NCBI GenBank assembly: GCA_022703485.1
Contig: JAKLDO010000037.1
Span: 1-32,004 of the forward strand
Origin: a bacterium
Lineage (GTDB): Bacteria > UBP6 > UBA1177
Direction: 5' to 3'
DNA: 32,004 bases
Part shown: one piece after another, positions 16,727 to 25,845 of the stretch
Layout of the letters: each line of letters begins with the position of its first letter
Position numbering within the stretch: position 1 is the stretch's first letter
Position numbers and translations under genes: made by a program
Notes under the pieces: model-generated
Told to the model about the DNA's origin: nothing
Seen by the model: the letters and a program-made list of their open reading frames with translations, nothing else
The model's database searches: none

Positions 16727-16754
16727 CATCCTGTTTTAAGTCAAGGAGGTTAAA

Positions 16755-17336
16755 ATGTGGTTTCTGATATTATTTTCGGTTGTCAGCATTATGGGAGACC
16801 TAAATACCGGTAATAGCGGAGTTGAAGTGGAAAAAAGGTCCCCGAAAATACTTGTTGTCTATTACAGCAGTTCTGGCATTACAGAAAAGGTCGGTGGACT
16901 TCTTGCCGTAGCACTTGAGGCCGATCAGGAAAAACTCGTCGACAAAAAAGAAAGAAAAGGTGTGTGGAACTACCTTGTGGCAGCAAAAGATGCAATGATG
17001 AAGTATGAGACAGATATAGAAACTCCGAAGTACAATCCTGCGGACTATGATCTGGTCATAATAGGAACCCCGGTATGGGCATGGACAATGACACCTGCTG
17101 TAAGAACTTATATAACAAAGAATAAAGACAAACTTAAAAATGTTGTCTTTTTCACCACATCAGGAGGAACGGTTTATGATAAGATCGTCCCTGAAATGGA
17201 AACTCTGTCAGGCAAAAAGGCCGTGATCTCAAATGGTTTTTTTGAAAAAGAAGTAAAAGAGGATTCTAAGGAGATGATAGACAAACTCAACAAATTCCTC
17301 GAAAATATAAAGAGTTCTCTTTCTGTGAAGATCTGA
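16755..17336 (+). CDS. Flavodoxin-like protein with N-terminal extension
   Basis: 193 residues. AGGAGG five bases before ATG 16755 fixes the start. The flavodoxin fold begins near residue 31: KILVVYYSSSGITEKV supplies the FMN-phosphate loop, GTPVWAWTMTPAVRTYI the loop packing on the flavin, and FFTTSGGT the third binding loop. The arrangement, including WNYLVAAKDAMM, is that of the flavodoxin_4-type family of electron carriers or quinone reductases. The first 13 residues (MWFLILFSVVSIM) are strongly hydrophobic but lack a positively charged start, so they may be a poor signal sequence or a membrane anchor; both are unusual for a flavodoxin. It seems to be transcribed alone. Confidence 0.85.
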   Translation: MWFLILFSVVSIMGDLNTGNSGVEVEKRSPKILVVYYSSSGITEKVGGLLAVALEADQEKLVDKKERKGVWNYLVAAKDAMMKYETDIETPKYNPADYDLVIIGTPVWAWTMTPAVRTYITKNKDKLKNVVFFTTSGGTVYDKIVPEMETLSGKKAVISNGFFEKEVKEDSKEMIDKLNKFLENIKSSLSVKI

Positions 17337-17351
17337 TATTATTTCAAAAAA

Positions 17352-17380
17352 TTGACCAATACTCGAGATTATGGTAAATT
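17352..17380 (+). promoter_or_regulatory. Promoter of the first polysaccharide block
   Basis: TTGACC (17352-17357) and TAAATT (17375-17380) are 17 bases apart. The start would be near 17387, leaving a leader of about 80 bases before ATG 17469. It precedes four tightly packed plus-strand genes reaching to 23700. Confidence 0.6.
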
Positions 17381-17386
17381 CCTCTG

Positions 17387-17416
17387 TTTTACAGTCCGAT
17401 TTGTTCTGATGTAAAA
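17387..17416 (+). repeat. Inverted repeat at the start of the polysaccharide transcript
   Basis: TTTTACA (17387-17393) and TGTAAAA (17410-17416) are perfect seven-base arms around a 16-base spacer, beginning at the predicted transcription start. It could be an operator or a 5' stem-loop stabilising the mRNA. Confidence 0.35.
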
Positions 17417-17468
17417 AGCAGAAGAATATTAGGCAGTTGTATAAATTAAATCAATGAAGGTGGAATAT

Positions 17469-19556
17469 ATGGAAGAATTGAAACTGAAACTTGCGATAGA
17501 TATTCTGAAAAAAGATCGTTTATTGCTTCTAAAACTCTTTATTTTTATTTTTGGTATACTTTCCATAATCATTCTTTTTGTAGAACCGAAATATCCTATT
17601 TCATCTTCTATAATCGTTGAAGAAAAAGACAACTCTATGTCTGCAACTTCAATTACTATGTTGATGTCTGGACAATCGCAGAAAATACTAAATGAAATTG
17701 AAATCCTGAAAAGCAGAACTCTCTTTGATAATGTAATAAACGAATTGAACCTTACATACAAAATTGAAAGGAACAATAACTTTTTCATAAGTTATCTGTT
17801 CAGAGTAATTTCCGGTAAACCGCCTTTTGAAGGATCCATTTATGCCGTGAACATTCCTGATAAGCTAAAAGAGACCGAAAGCGAGATCATTATAACAGAT
17901 AACGGATACAGAATAAGCAACCGTATTGAGACAAAAGAATGTCAATTCTCACTTGAATGCAGCTATATGGGCGGCTCTTTGATACTTAACAGACTGGGAG
18001 ACATTTCGGCAGGAACATCTTTTAGCGCTGAATATGTAAATATAATTAAAAGAAGAGAACAGCTTTCAGGGGATTTTGTTTTTGCAACTATAGGTGACAC
18101 AAAAGAAAGCAATGTTTTTCAAATTGTTTATAACAGCTCAGAACCAATGCTCGGTGTAAGAATCATTGAGGAATTCGATAAAAAATATGTCGATAAAAAG
18201 CTGGAATGGAACTCCAACGATGCCGATGACCAGCAAAAATTCATGGGTAAAATTCTGGACGATGTAAAAAAAGAACTTGACGCCAAAAGCCAGAAACTTG
18301 CTGTTTACCAGAAGGACAATCTGACGGTTCTTCCAGATCTCCAGTTCACAGAAATAATGAAAAGGAATGTCGAAATAGAAAAAGAGATCGCCATTTTAAA
18401 ACTGCAGTTTGAGATAGTAAGCAAATATAATGATTCAATAGATATTGAAAAGATAGCACCTGTTCCTGCTCCAATTGTAATTGATGATCTTTCGGTACAA
18501 ATGACTGTAAAAGCTCATAATGAGCTTATTGCTAAGTATTCAACACTTGCAAGCAATTTTACTGAAAACCATCCATTAATTTTACAATCTAAATCAGACA
18601 TTAGACAAGCGAGAGTTGGTCTCAAAGAACTCCTTCAAAAAAGTGCCGACAATTACTCCAAAAGTATTGCTATTTTGAAAAAACAATCCGACCTGATATT
18701 CTCTACAATAGAAAATCTTCCAAAGAATCTCATGAATATCGCTGATTTACAAAGAGAAGTACTTATTACCGAAAAACTATATGCATTTTTAGCTCAAAAA
18801 ATATACGAAGCCAGAATTTCACAAACTGTAGAAATTGCACCTATTAGAATAATGGATAAACCGACACATCTTGTAAAAAAAGCGTTCCCGAGTTTCTCTA
18901 TTTCTTTTTCTGTAATACTCATACTCTCTTTTATCTTTTCGATATTTATTTTTGTTCTATATGAAATTTTCAGAAAAAACATTGTTTCGCCTTATGAAGT
19001 ACTAATTTCAGCAAAAAAGAATGATGTTTTCCATAATAGTGTTGCTTCGGGAATTGAAAAGTTCGTTTCTGATTTTATTTATGGACGTGTTTTTAATTCC
19101 GGAACAGTAGTTTTGTTTGATACCTCAGGACAAGGTATAGATATAAACAAGCTGCAATGTTGCTCTTTCGGTCAAAGAAAGATTTCCTGTTTTGATATAT
19201 TTATCAACAATGGAACCGACGGCGAAGCAGATCCGTTAAAGTGTTTCATAAAAACCGAATACAGTCCTGCTTTTTCTTACTATAAGTGTGAACTTAACAC
19301 AAATTCTTCAGTTTCGCTTCTGGAATCATTAACATTTCAAACCATGGCCACAAGACACTCATCCAAAACCGAAGAGATATCACTTGTAATTGTAAGAGAA
19401 ATAACCCCCGATTCTTTCTCTGAAAACTTCTTTCATGCAAATCCGAATATTCTGTTTATTATAAAAGTATTAAAAACCGATAGGATCCATATAAGTTCCA
19501 TAAAAAATGTTTTTAATGGTTCCGAAGGCATAAAAAAGATCCTGCTTGAAGATTAG
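17469..19556 (+). CDS. Wzc-like chain-length protein with P-loop-less kinase domain
   Basis: 695 residues from ATG 17469, chosen over the in-frame ATG 17454 because AAGGTGG lies between them at the right distance. It has the Wzz/polysaccharide co-polymerase plan: membrane helix at about 19-38, a periplasmic region with long coiled coils (about 255-320 and 370-440), and a second helix at about 478-500. The C-terminal 190 residues sit where BY-kinases of the Wzc type carry a MinD-like ATPase, and the order of hydrophobic strands fits. Where Walker A (G-x-x-G-x-G-K-S/T) should be it reads VVLFDTSGQGIDIN, without the lysine. No Walker A' or B aspartate pattern and no C-terminal tyrosine cluster are visible. 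It probably controls polymer length without kinase activity. Confidence 0.75.
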   Translation: MEELKLKLAIDILKKDRLLLLKLFIFIFGILSIIILFVEPKYPISSSIIVEEKDNSMSATSITMLMSGQSQKILNEIEILKSRTLFDNVINELNLTYKIERNNNFFISYLFRVISGKPPFEGSIYAVNIPDKLKETESEIIITDNGYRISNRIETKECQFSLECSYMGGSLILNRLGDISAGTSFSAEYVNIIKRREQLSGDFVFATIGDTKESNVFQIVYNSSEPMLGVRIIEEFDKKYVDKKLEWNSNDADDQQKFMGKILDDVKKELDAKSQKLAVYQKDNLTVLPDLQFTEIMKRNVEIEKEIAILKLQFEIVSKYNDSIDIEKIAPVPAPIVIDDLSVQMTVKAHNELIAKYSTLASNFTENHPLILQSKSDIRQARVGLKELLQKSADNYSKSIAILKKQSDLIFSTIENLPKNLMNIADLQREVLITEKLYAFLAQKIYEARISQTVEIAPIRIMDKPTHLVKKAFPSFSISFSVILILSFIFSIFIFVLYEIFRKNIVSPYEVLISAKKNDVFHNSVASGIEKFVSDFIYGRVFNSGTVVLFDTSGQGIDINKLQCCSFGQRKISCFDIFINNGTDGEADPLKCFIKTEYSPAFSYYKCELNTNSSVSLLESLTFQTMATRHSSKTEEISLVIVREITPDSFSENFFHANPNILFIIKVLKTDRIHISSIKNVFNGSEGIKKILLED

Positions 19557-19572
19557 TCGGAATCTCTAAACA

Positions 19573-20850
19573 ATGAAGATCGATTCACATATACTTCTCC
19601 TCTTCTATCCTTTACTTGTCATTGATTCCATAAATGGTTTTTTTCTTTTAAACGGTAATTCTATACCTGTGTCCCAGATATATAAATTTATCCTTCTATT
19701 CCTAATTTTTTCAAGGATAATTTCACTTTCTCCTAAAATTTTTATAGAATTGTTTTTTCTTTTTTCATTAATAATGGGACAGATATTCATCATCTCAATC
19801 TACAACGGAAGCGTATTCGAAAAAGTGCTCTCCATCATTGTTGTGTTTTTTAAATATTTTTTATTCATTTTATCTTTCTTTTATTTCAAAATACTGCTCA
19901 AAAACAACCTAATAAATGAAAATACTATCAAAAACATATGTCTCTTTAATTTTATTATAATTATTATAAACATGACGATAGGGCTGTTCGGATTCGGTTT
20001 TCCTGTTTATTCATCAAGTGATTCGGATGTTTCAGTTGGAGTAAAAGGTTATTTTTTTGCAGGAAATGAACTTTCTGCGGTATATGTCCTTCTTTCATCA
20101 ATTGTTATCGCATTTTTTGTTGCAGATATTAAAAAGAAATCGTCTATTTATATTCTACTGTTCACGCTGTTCATATACTCGGCACTGTTGGCAACGAAAA
20201 CAGCAACAGGCGGAATATTGATCCTTTCAATAGCAACCATTATTTTCAGAAAAAAATATATCGAAAAAACCCCTTTTGATTTAAAAAGCATCTTTATAGT
20301 TACATTTTCAAGTGTCTCTGTTACTTTGGTTTCAATATATTTTTTTATGCAGAGTGAAGCATATGAAAGAATGAAATATTATTATAATGAATTATCAAAT
20401 ATATATAAGTTTCTCATGTCAGGCAGAGATCAATTTCTTACCAGAAAGATTTTCTTATTTACTTCAGAAAATAGTGCATTCAAGTTTTTCTTCGGCATGG
20501 GAGAACACACTTCAGTGGAAATGGACTTTTTTGATACATTTCTGACATTTGGAACATTGGGCATACTCAGTATCTATTTAATTTACCTTGTAATAAGTCT
20601 TTTCATTATTTATTCTTACCAGAAAAATACTAGATCTTTCAAAGGATCGATACTAAATGTCACGCTCCTTCTTCTTTTTATTCAAAGTTTTGTTTCAGGA
20701 CATGTTCTTTATTCGGGCATGGCAGGAATATTTTACGGAATGATAATGGCCCTATCTTTGAATCTTAGCCAGAAAAACATTGAAACAGAAATGAAACCAT
20801 TTTATATTGCAAGCTGCCAGAATGAAAAATCTCGTTTTTCTAACCACTAG
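19573..20850 (+). CDS. O-antigen polymerase/ligase-like (Wzy-type) membrane protein
   Basis: 425 residues, very hydrophobic, with about ten to twelve membrane segments and a larger outer loop in the second half (about 265-320, YERMKYYYNELSN...SGRDQFLTRK), the arrangement of Wzy polymerases and WaaL ligases. FFAGNELSAVY near residue 160 and LATKTATGGIL near 210 match positions where these families are conserved. It lies between a chain-length protein and a flippase, so Wzy is more likely than ligase. It begins 17 bases after the Wzc-like stop with only a weak GGAA before it. Composition is very AT-rich: 13 of 60 bases at 19681-19740 are G or C. Confidence 0.7.
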   Translation: MKIDSHILLLFYPLLVIDSINGFFLLNGNSIPVSQIYKFILLFLIFSRIISLSPKIFIELFFLFSLIMGQIFIISIYNGSVFEKVLSIIVVFFKYFLFILSFFYFKILLKNNLINENTIKNICLFNFIIIIINMTIGLFGFGFPVYSSSDSDVSVGVKGYFFAGNELSAVYVLLSSIVIAFFVADIKKKSSIYILLFTLFIYSALLATKTATGGILILSIATIIFRKKYIEKTPFDLKSIFIVTFSSVSVTLVSIYFFMQSEAYERMKYYYNELSNIYKFLMSGRDQFLTRKIFLFTSENSAFKFFFGMGEHTSVEMDFFDTFLTFGTLGILSIYLIYLVISLFIIYSYQKNTRSFKGSILNVTLLLLFIQSFVSGHVLYSGMAGIFYGMIMALSLNLSQKNIETEMKPFYIASCQNEKSRFSNH

Positions 20851-22192
20851 TTCTATAATAGGGAAGTTAGCAAGCTTTGTCCTGTATTCTCTTCTTGCAT
20901 ATAATTTTGGCAAAGAATCTCTCGGATATTTTTCTTACTATTTCATTGTTGCAAATATTTTCTATTTACTCTTTGACTTCGGCGGAAACATATATGAGGT
21001 GAAATTCTTCACCAGCGAAACATATGAAAAAAATGTTGCTGATGTTTTTTTTGTAAAAATCTTCACTTATTCTATTTTTGCACCTTTTATTTTCTTATTT
21101 ATAAGTGATCCTTTTTTTATCATTCTTTATGTCTCTTTTTTCCTAGAATCATTATTTACTGTTGTAAAATCAGGTTTGTTTTGTAAAAAACAATTCCTCA
21201 CCTTTTCATATTATATGATAATTGAAAAAGTTTCTCTGATTATTATTGCACTGACAGGGACTTTTGCCATAAAAAGTCTTTTCATTTTTTACTTTGCATT
21301 ACTTATTTCAAAAATTATTGTTTTGTACATAATCTTTTTAAGAAAACCTGCCAAAAAAAACATTCTGAATATTTCCAATTTATCATTAAAAAGAATGCAT
21401 ACATTTGTAAGTGATTCATGGAGTTATACTTTCTACAGTTTTTTTGCTCTCGTTTATGGTAGAGTCGGTGTAGTAATCATGAAACATTTATCTGAAAACA
21501 GTATGGGAGATATCGGAATATATTCCTCCTATGAAAATATAATTATGTCAACCCTGATAATACCGGAGATTTTTTTCAAAAGTTATTATCCTGCTATCAC
21601 TGAAGATTATGTAAAGAAAGATATATCATCGATGTACGAGAAAATAACTTCTGTCTTAAAAATCAGCTTGATTTCGTCTTTTCTTATAGCTCTTTTTGTT
21701 GCAATATTTTCTAAAGAAGTTTCTAGAATTCTTTTTGGACCTGATTTTGTTGAATCAAAAATCCTACTAAGCATTTTTTCAATCAAAATTGTTTTTCGAT
21801 TTGCGCTTCGCCCTTATCTTTCAATTGTGGCATCATCCGATTTTACTGGATTCAGGACATATATTTCGTTTGTTATTTTTCTTTTCAGTATAGGTATTAA
21901 TTTAACCCTAATCCCTTTCTTTGGACTTCAGGGATTGGTTGGAGCCGCACTACTTGTTGAACTGATTTTGTTTTTATCATATCGTATTTTCTGTCAATTG
22001 AGAATTATAAAAAGAACTTTTCTCAAACATGATATTGCTCTTCTAACTCAGATTGCTTTAATTTTATTAGTTACACTTTTTTTGAATGACATTGATATAT
22101 ATTTAAGAATGCTGGCATTTACACCAATAGTTGTATTGACACTTTTTATGCTTTTAAAAGAAAAAAATAATTTTATTTTCAGGAAAGAATAA
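20822..22192 (+). CDS. Wzx-type polysaccharide flippase
   Basis: 456 residues with about 12-14 membrane segments. The pattern is that of the MATE-like oligosaccharide flippases: an N-terminal MKNLVFLTTSSIIGKLASF, then GKESLGYFSYYFIV, and FSKEVSRILFGPDFVES in the second half. It would flip undecaprenyl-linked repeat units across the inner membrane for the neighbouring Wzy. A TTG at 20807 could extend it by five residues, but neither start has a clear ribosome-binding site. The start lies inside the last 29 bases of the polymerase gene, and the stop shares one base with the next start, so translation is probably coupled through the block. Confidence 0.8.
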   Translation: MKNLVFLTTSSIIGKLASFVLYSLLAYNFGKESLGYFSYYFIVANIFYLLFDFGGNIYEVKFFTSETYEKNVADVFFVKIFTYSIFAPFIFLFISDPFFIILYVSFFLESLFTVVKSGLFCKKQFLTFSYYMIIEKVSLIIIALTGTFAIKSLFIFYFALLISKIIVLYIIFLRKPAKKNILNISNLSLKRMHTFVSDSWSYTFYSFFALVYGRVGVVIMKHLSENSMGDIGIYSSYENIIMSTLIIPEIFFKSYYPAITEDYVKKDISSMYEKITSVLKISLISSFLIALFVAIFSKEVSRILFGPDFVESKILLSIFSIKIVFRFALRPYLSIVASSDFTGFRTYISFVIFLFSIGINLTLIPFFGLQGLVGAALLVELILFLSYRIFCQLRIIKRTFLKHDIALLTQIALILLVTLFLNDIDIYLRMLAFTPIVVLTLFMLLKEKNNFIFRKE

Positions 22193-23700
22193 TGAAAGGT
22201 TTTTATTTAAATTGCAAAAAGGACAAGGCACTTGAATTTGTTAATAAAATTGAATGTGCTTACAGGATTGATGATCTTCCACAACAATTCGGAGTTAATG
22301 GTTTTATAATAAACGACCCTTTTGAATGGAAAGAGTCTCCTATTTATCAAAATGATGAGCGAAATATATTTTGTGCTTGCTACGGATGGATTATTTACAA
22401 AAATAAGAAAAACAATATCTCAGAATTTGCAAATGACTTTTCAGAAAACAGATTAATGGCTTTAAAGGAAATATCCGGAGGGTTATTTATAATTGTTTTA
22501 AAGAGCTGTAATGAACTTCATATTATCAACGACCCTTTTGGAACATCTAATCATTATTACAGAAAAGAAAATGATATTTTTGAGATTGCACCATCTCCTT
22601 ATTTTCTGGGAGGAGAAAAGAAAATTTCAAAAACAGCAAATTCAATAATGAGAAAACTTGGACATTTATTCGGTGATATGACTCTTTTTGTTGATATAAA
22701 AAGAATAAACCCGGCATCTATCTTTAATCAAAACCATTTTGAATCATACTATCTTCCTGAAATTAGATCCTTCAACCCTGAAAAAGTTGTTGAAACAATA
22801 AACCATCTTGTAAATTTCTGGAATTATGACAGCCGTGGATTAGCCTTAAGCGGAGGGCTCGATAGTCGTCTTATACTTGCCTGTTCAAAATTCAAAAATG
22901 GATATACTTTCGGTCCCGAAAAATCAGGTGACAGATCAGTGGCAGCCATTTTCAGAAATGAATTTGAAAATTACTATGGCTTTTCAATATTAAATCTGAA
23001 ATACTATAAAAAAGACATTCAGACTGTTAAGGATATTTTTACAGGACTTTGTCCAACACCCATTTCAGCACTTTTTCCAATTTATAGGCATGTCAGAAAT
23101 CATTTCGGAGATAATGCTTATGTAGCATTTGATGGATATCTGGGAGATGTTCTTCAAAGAGGATCCCTTTTGAATATAAATAAGGGCATTTTAGGGTATT
23201 TTCTAAAAGCCTTCCCTTCCTTTACATTTAAAATCTCTGTAGAAAAGATTTTGAAAGAACGCTATAAATCTTTTGATGAAAATGAGTTTGACATCCTACT
23301 TAAAGATTTCAGGAAAAGAACCAAAAACCTGCTTACAGATGATTATCATAAATTGCTTTATTATGAATTTGCTTTTGTCAGAGGAAGGCTAGCTGCCAAC
23401 GGAGGTATTGTAATGAATTCTCAATTTTTTACAGTAGTTTCTCCATTTACATATATCCCGTTATTTGAAAATCTGTTTTCAGCTGATTTATCAAAAACCC
23501 TTTCTTTTAAGACCGTTCAAAAAATCTGGAAAAGAGTTGAAAAGAAATATTCTACAGCACCGACTCAATCAATCTTTTCACCAGCTTCATCACCATTTTT
23601 AATAAGATATCAGCGACTTTATTCGCGACTTTTATCAAAACTATTTCATAAAAAAAATATCAGTTATGCAGGTGAAATCAAGAAAATAGAGTGGCTTTAG
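22192..23700 (+). CDS. Asparagine-synthetase-like enzyme lacking the glutaminase cysteine
   Basis: 502 residues. The C-terminal half carries the ATP-pyrophosphatase loop LALSGGLDSRL (Ser220-Ser225), and FDGYLGDVLQRG at 313-324 stands where AsnB has the GDGGDELFGGY segment. The N-terminal 170 residues follow the Ntn glutaminase fold (EISGGLFIIVL, then INDPFGTSNHYY matching the R-D-x-x-G-x-x-P-L-Y-Y region). The protein starts MKGF, not MCGI, so the Cys nucleophile that hydrolyses glutamine is absent. It would adenylate a carboxylate and pass it to free ammonia or another amine. In a polysaccharide locus, amidation of a uronic acid or attachment of an amino compound is plausible; that is inference. 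It overlaps the flippase stop by one base. Confidence 0.78.
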   Translation: MKGFYLNCKKDKALEFVNKIECAYRIDDLPQQFGVNGFIINDPFEWKESPIYQNDERNIFCACYGWIIYKNKKNNISEFANDFSENRLMALKEISGGLFIIVLKSCNELHIINDPFGTSNHYYRKENDIFEIAPSPYFLGGEKKISKTANSIMRKLGHLFGDMTLFVDIKRINPASIFNQNHFESYYLPEIRSFNPEKVVETINHLVNFWNYDSRGLALSGGLDSRLILACSKFKNGYTFGPEKSGDRSVAAIFRNEFENYYGFSILNLKYYKKDIQTVKDIFTGLCPTPISALFPIYRHVRNHFGDNAYVAFDGYLGDVLQRGSLLNINKGILGYFLKAFPSFTFKISVEKILKERYKSFDENEFDILLKDFRKRTKNLLTDDYHKLLYYEFAFVRGRLAANGGIVMNSQFFTVVSPFTYIPLFENLFSADLSKTLSFKTVQKIWKRVEKKYSTAPTQSIFSPASSPFLIRYQRLYSRLLSKLFHKKNISYAGEIKKIEWL

Positions 23701-24617
23701 TAATAATCCGTATCAGCTAGTTCCAGCACCAGTCTGCGGCTTAGTTCCTGAGATAAATTTCTTGTTGTATAATGGATCTTTGAACTTGTCCTCAACACCA
23801 CAAATTTAGAAAAAAAGAAATCTATAACACCCTGATTCAATCCGTTGTACAATACGGCAGGGACGCCGTTTTTTGACAGATATCTGAGAAATTCCCCACA
23901 TAAAGCCCTGTAATCAGATGACTGTGCAAGCATTATGACAGAAGTCTTGAACCCTCTTACTGTAATGATCCTGTATATCATAAATTCTTTTGATGAAGGG
24001 CTGAAAGAATAGTATGTGTTGAAAGGATGTTCTCTGAATCTCCAGTTTATAGAAGTTTCATTCCAGTCAGTACAGGCATTATGAATGAATTTTTTCTGGC
24101 TTATTGAAGGCTGTCTGAACTCGCCTTCCATATATTTTCTGAAAACAGCCCCGTGACCTGTAATTGAAAAGAACCAGTTCATATCAGATATCTGTTTCCA
24201 GCCTAGAGAAATATATCCGGGAAGAGTGTTCTCGTTAGGAAAATTAAAAAAGAAACTGTTTTCTGATTCTATCTTTTCGATAGCTTTTTTGGTCATTGCA
24301 GAAAATATCCCTTTTCTTCCATGGTCAGGATGAGTAGCCGTATCAACGAGTTGATAACCTGTGAAAATATCATCACCCATCCTGAATCTATTTGGAATAA
24401 GAAGTCTCAGGCCGACAATTTCGTTGTTGCTTTCTGTAACCCACCCGAGAGGATCGCCGAAAGGGTTCCGTAGATATTTCCACTCCCACCACTCTTTTGA
24501 GAATACAGTGTCGGGAAAAACAGTTCTGAGAAGTGTAAGCGCCCTGTCAACAAAAGTCTTTTGAGAAAAATCTATATCATTAATAGTGTATGTGTTATCT
24601 CTTTTCAGCTCTGGCAA
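23697..24617 (-). CDS. GNAT-family acyltransferase
   Basis: 306 residues. The TTG start at 24617 has GGAGG six bases upstream, a strong site, and lies within the last 13 bases of wecB, implying coupling. The N-terminal part holds the acetyl-CoA-binding motif A: LVDTATHPDHGRKGIFSAMT at 90-109, close to the R/Q-x-x-G-x-G/A pattern. WEWKYLRNPFGDP near 44-56 is typical of a GNAT subgroup common in surface polysaccharide loci. About 140 further residues follow, with a GYISLGW segment and a C-terminal half I do not recognise. It probably acylates an amino sugar made by the locus. The 3' end overlaps the opposing AsnB-like gene by four bases. Confidence 0.75.
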   Translation of the reverse strand: MPELKRDNTYTINDIDFSQKTFVDRALTLLRTVFPDTVFSKEWWEWKYLRNPFGDPLGWVTESNNEIVGLRLLIPNRFRMGDDIFTGYQLVDTATHPDHGRKGIFSAMTKKAIEKIESENSFFFNFPNENTLPGYISLGWKQISDMNWFFSITGHGAVFRKYMEGEFRQPSISQKKFIHNACTDWNETSINWRFREHPFNTYYSFSPSSKEFMIYRIITVRGFKTSVIMLAQSSDYRALCGEFLRYLSKNGVPAVLYNGLNQGVIDFFFSKFVVLRTSSKIHYTTRNLSQELSRRLVLELADTDYY

Positions 24618-25702
24618 TCTTTGCCTCCGTAAGCAAGAAGCGTCTCAATGATCTTTCTTGAAGCACTTCCGTCACCGTATAGATCTGCTTTAAAGTCACA
24701 TTGTTTAGATCCTGACCTGAAATAAGAATCCATTATTTTCTGATATTCACTCCCTACAACATCATTAAATCCGCCCTCGACAAGTTCCACCCATTCAGTT
24801 TCATCTCTCAGCGTAATACATTTCTTTCCAAAAAAATAAGCCTCTTTCTGCAAGCCGCCGCTGTCGGTCATAACAACAGCGCAATTTTTTATAAGCTCCA
24901 GCATATCAAAATAACCCACAGGATCTATCACATCCACTTTAAGGCCCAGCTTATTCTGCTGCAGGATCTTTTTTGTTCTGGGATGGATCGGCAGTACGAC
25001 CCTTTGATCCCTGGCTATCTCATTCAAAGCTTTAACGATCGAAGACAGCCGCACCATGTCATCTGTATTTTCAGCTCTGTGAATAGTTGCAAGGACATAC
25101 TGATCTTTTTTAAGGAGTTTGTCGACAAGGATCAGACTTTTTGCGCTGCTTTTGCCTGCATAATATAAAGCGGCATCGTACATTACGTCACCCGACCGGA
25201 TAATTGAGCATCCGAAATTATCAAAACCTTCTTTTTTAAGATTGTTCACCGCCGTGCCGGTAGGACAGAAAAGAACATTGGATATACGGTCCACGATTAT
25301 TCTGTTGACCTCTTCAGGCATACACATGTTGAAACTTCTGAGACCGGCTTCGACATGAGCCACCTTGAAATGAAGTTTCGAAGCACAGAGAGCTCCCGCA
25401 AGAGTTGAATTTGTATCACCGTAGACAAGAACAAAATCCGGTCTGACATTCATTAATATCGTATCCAGCTTTTCCATCATCTGTCCTGTCATCGCTCCGT
25501 GAGAAAGCCCGTTTATGTTCAGATTGAAATCAGGTTTAGGGATCTCCATCTCATCAAAGAAAATATCGGACATTGATCTGTCAAAATGCTGACCGGTATG
25601 AACTATCGTCTCTTTGATCCCTTTATGTTTTTTTATTTCCCTTGAAACCGCCGCTGCTTTTACAAACTGAGGTCTGGCACCGATGACTGTAAGAATTTTC
25701 AA
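24605..25702 (-). CDS. wecB: UDP-N-acetylglucosamine 2-epimerase (non-hydrolysing)
   Basis: 365 residues, the family length. Converts UDP-GlcNAc to UDP-ManNAc, or in WbpI-type members acts on the 2,3-diacetamido uronic acid form. Conserved elements: IGARPQFVKAAAV (7-19), HTGQHFD (35-41), VYGDTNSTLAG (93-103), HVEAGLRSF (116-124), PEEVNRIIVDRISN, the LPIHPRTKK loop, and DSGGLQKEA, which contacts UDP. The start is a TTG at 25702; GGGGT is the only upstream ribosome-binding candidate, at slightly long spacing. I cannot decide WecB from WbpI activity by eye, though the DegT-family gene at 29-30 kb makes the WbpI alternative worth considering. Confidence 0.93.
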   Translation of the reverse strand: MKILTVIGARPQFVKAAAVSREIKKHKGIKETIVHTGQHFDRSMSDIFFDEMEIPKPDFNLNINGLSHGAMTGQMMEKLDTILMNVRPDFVLVYGDTNSTLAGALCASKLHFKVAHVEAGLRSFNMCMPEEVNRIIVDRISNVLFCPTGTAVNNLKKEGFDNFGCSIIRSGDVMYDAALYYAGKSSAKSLILVDKLLKKDQYVLATIHRAENTDDMVRLSSIVKALNEIARDQRVVLPIHPRTKKILQQNKLGLKVDVIDPVGYFDMLELIKNCAVVMTDSGGLQKEAYFFGKKCITLRDETEWVELVEGGFNDVVGSEYQKIMDSYFRSGSKQCDFKADLYGDGSASRKIIETLLAYGGKDCQS

Positions 25703-25780
25703 TATAATCTACCCCATATCCAAATTCGCAAGTTAAGTATCATTATTTTACAAAAATATCAAGAAAGCGATGCCTTCTTT

Positions 25781-25809
25781 TTGATTTATAAGAATCTTTC
25801 TGATAGTAT
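25781..25809 (+). promoter_or_regulatory. Promoter of the deacetylase-GNAT pair
   Basis: TTGATT (25781-25786) and TAGTAT (25804-25809) are separated by 17 bases; the leader is about 30 bases to ATG 25846. The rest of the 143-base gap up to wecB holds no clear signal. Confidence 0.5.
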
Positions 25810-25845
25810 TCTGTTGTTTTTAATTTTTTATTATTTGAGGCTTCG

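Noticed and set aside
25703-25780. Promoter for wecB on the minus strand (TTGATA...TACTTA)
   Set aside because: The -10 matches the consensus poorly and no other pair is better, so I leave the wecB promoter unassigned.
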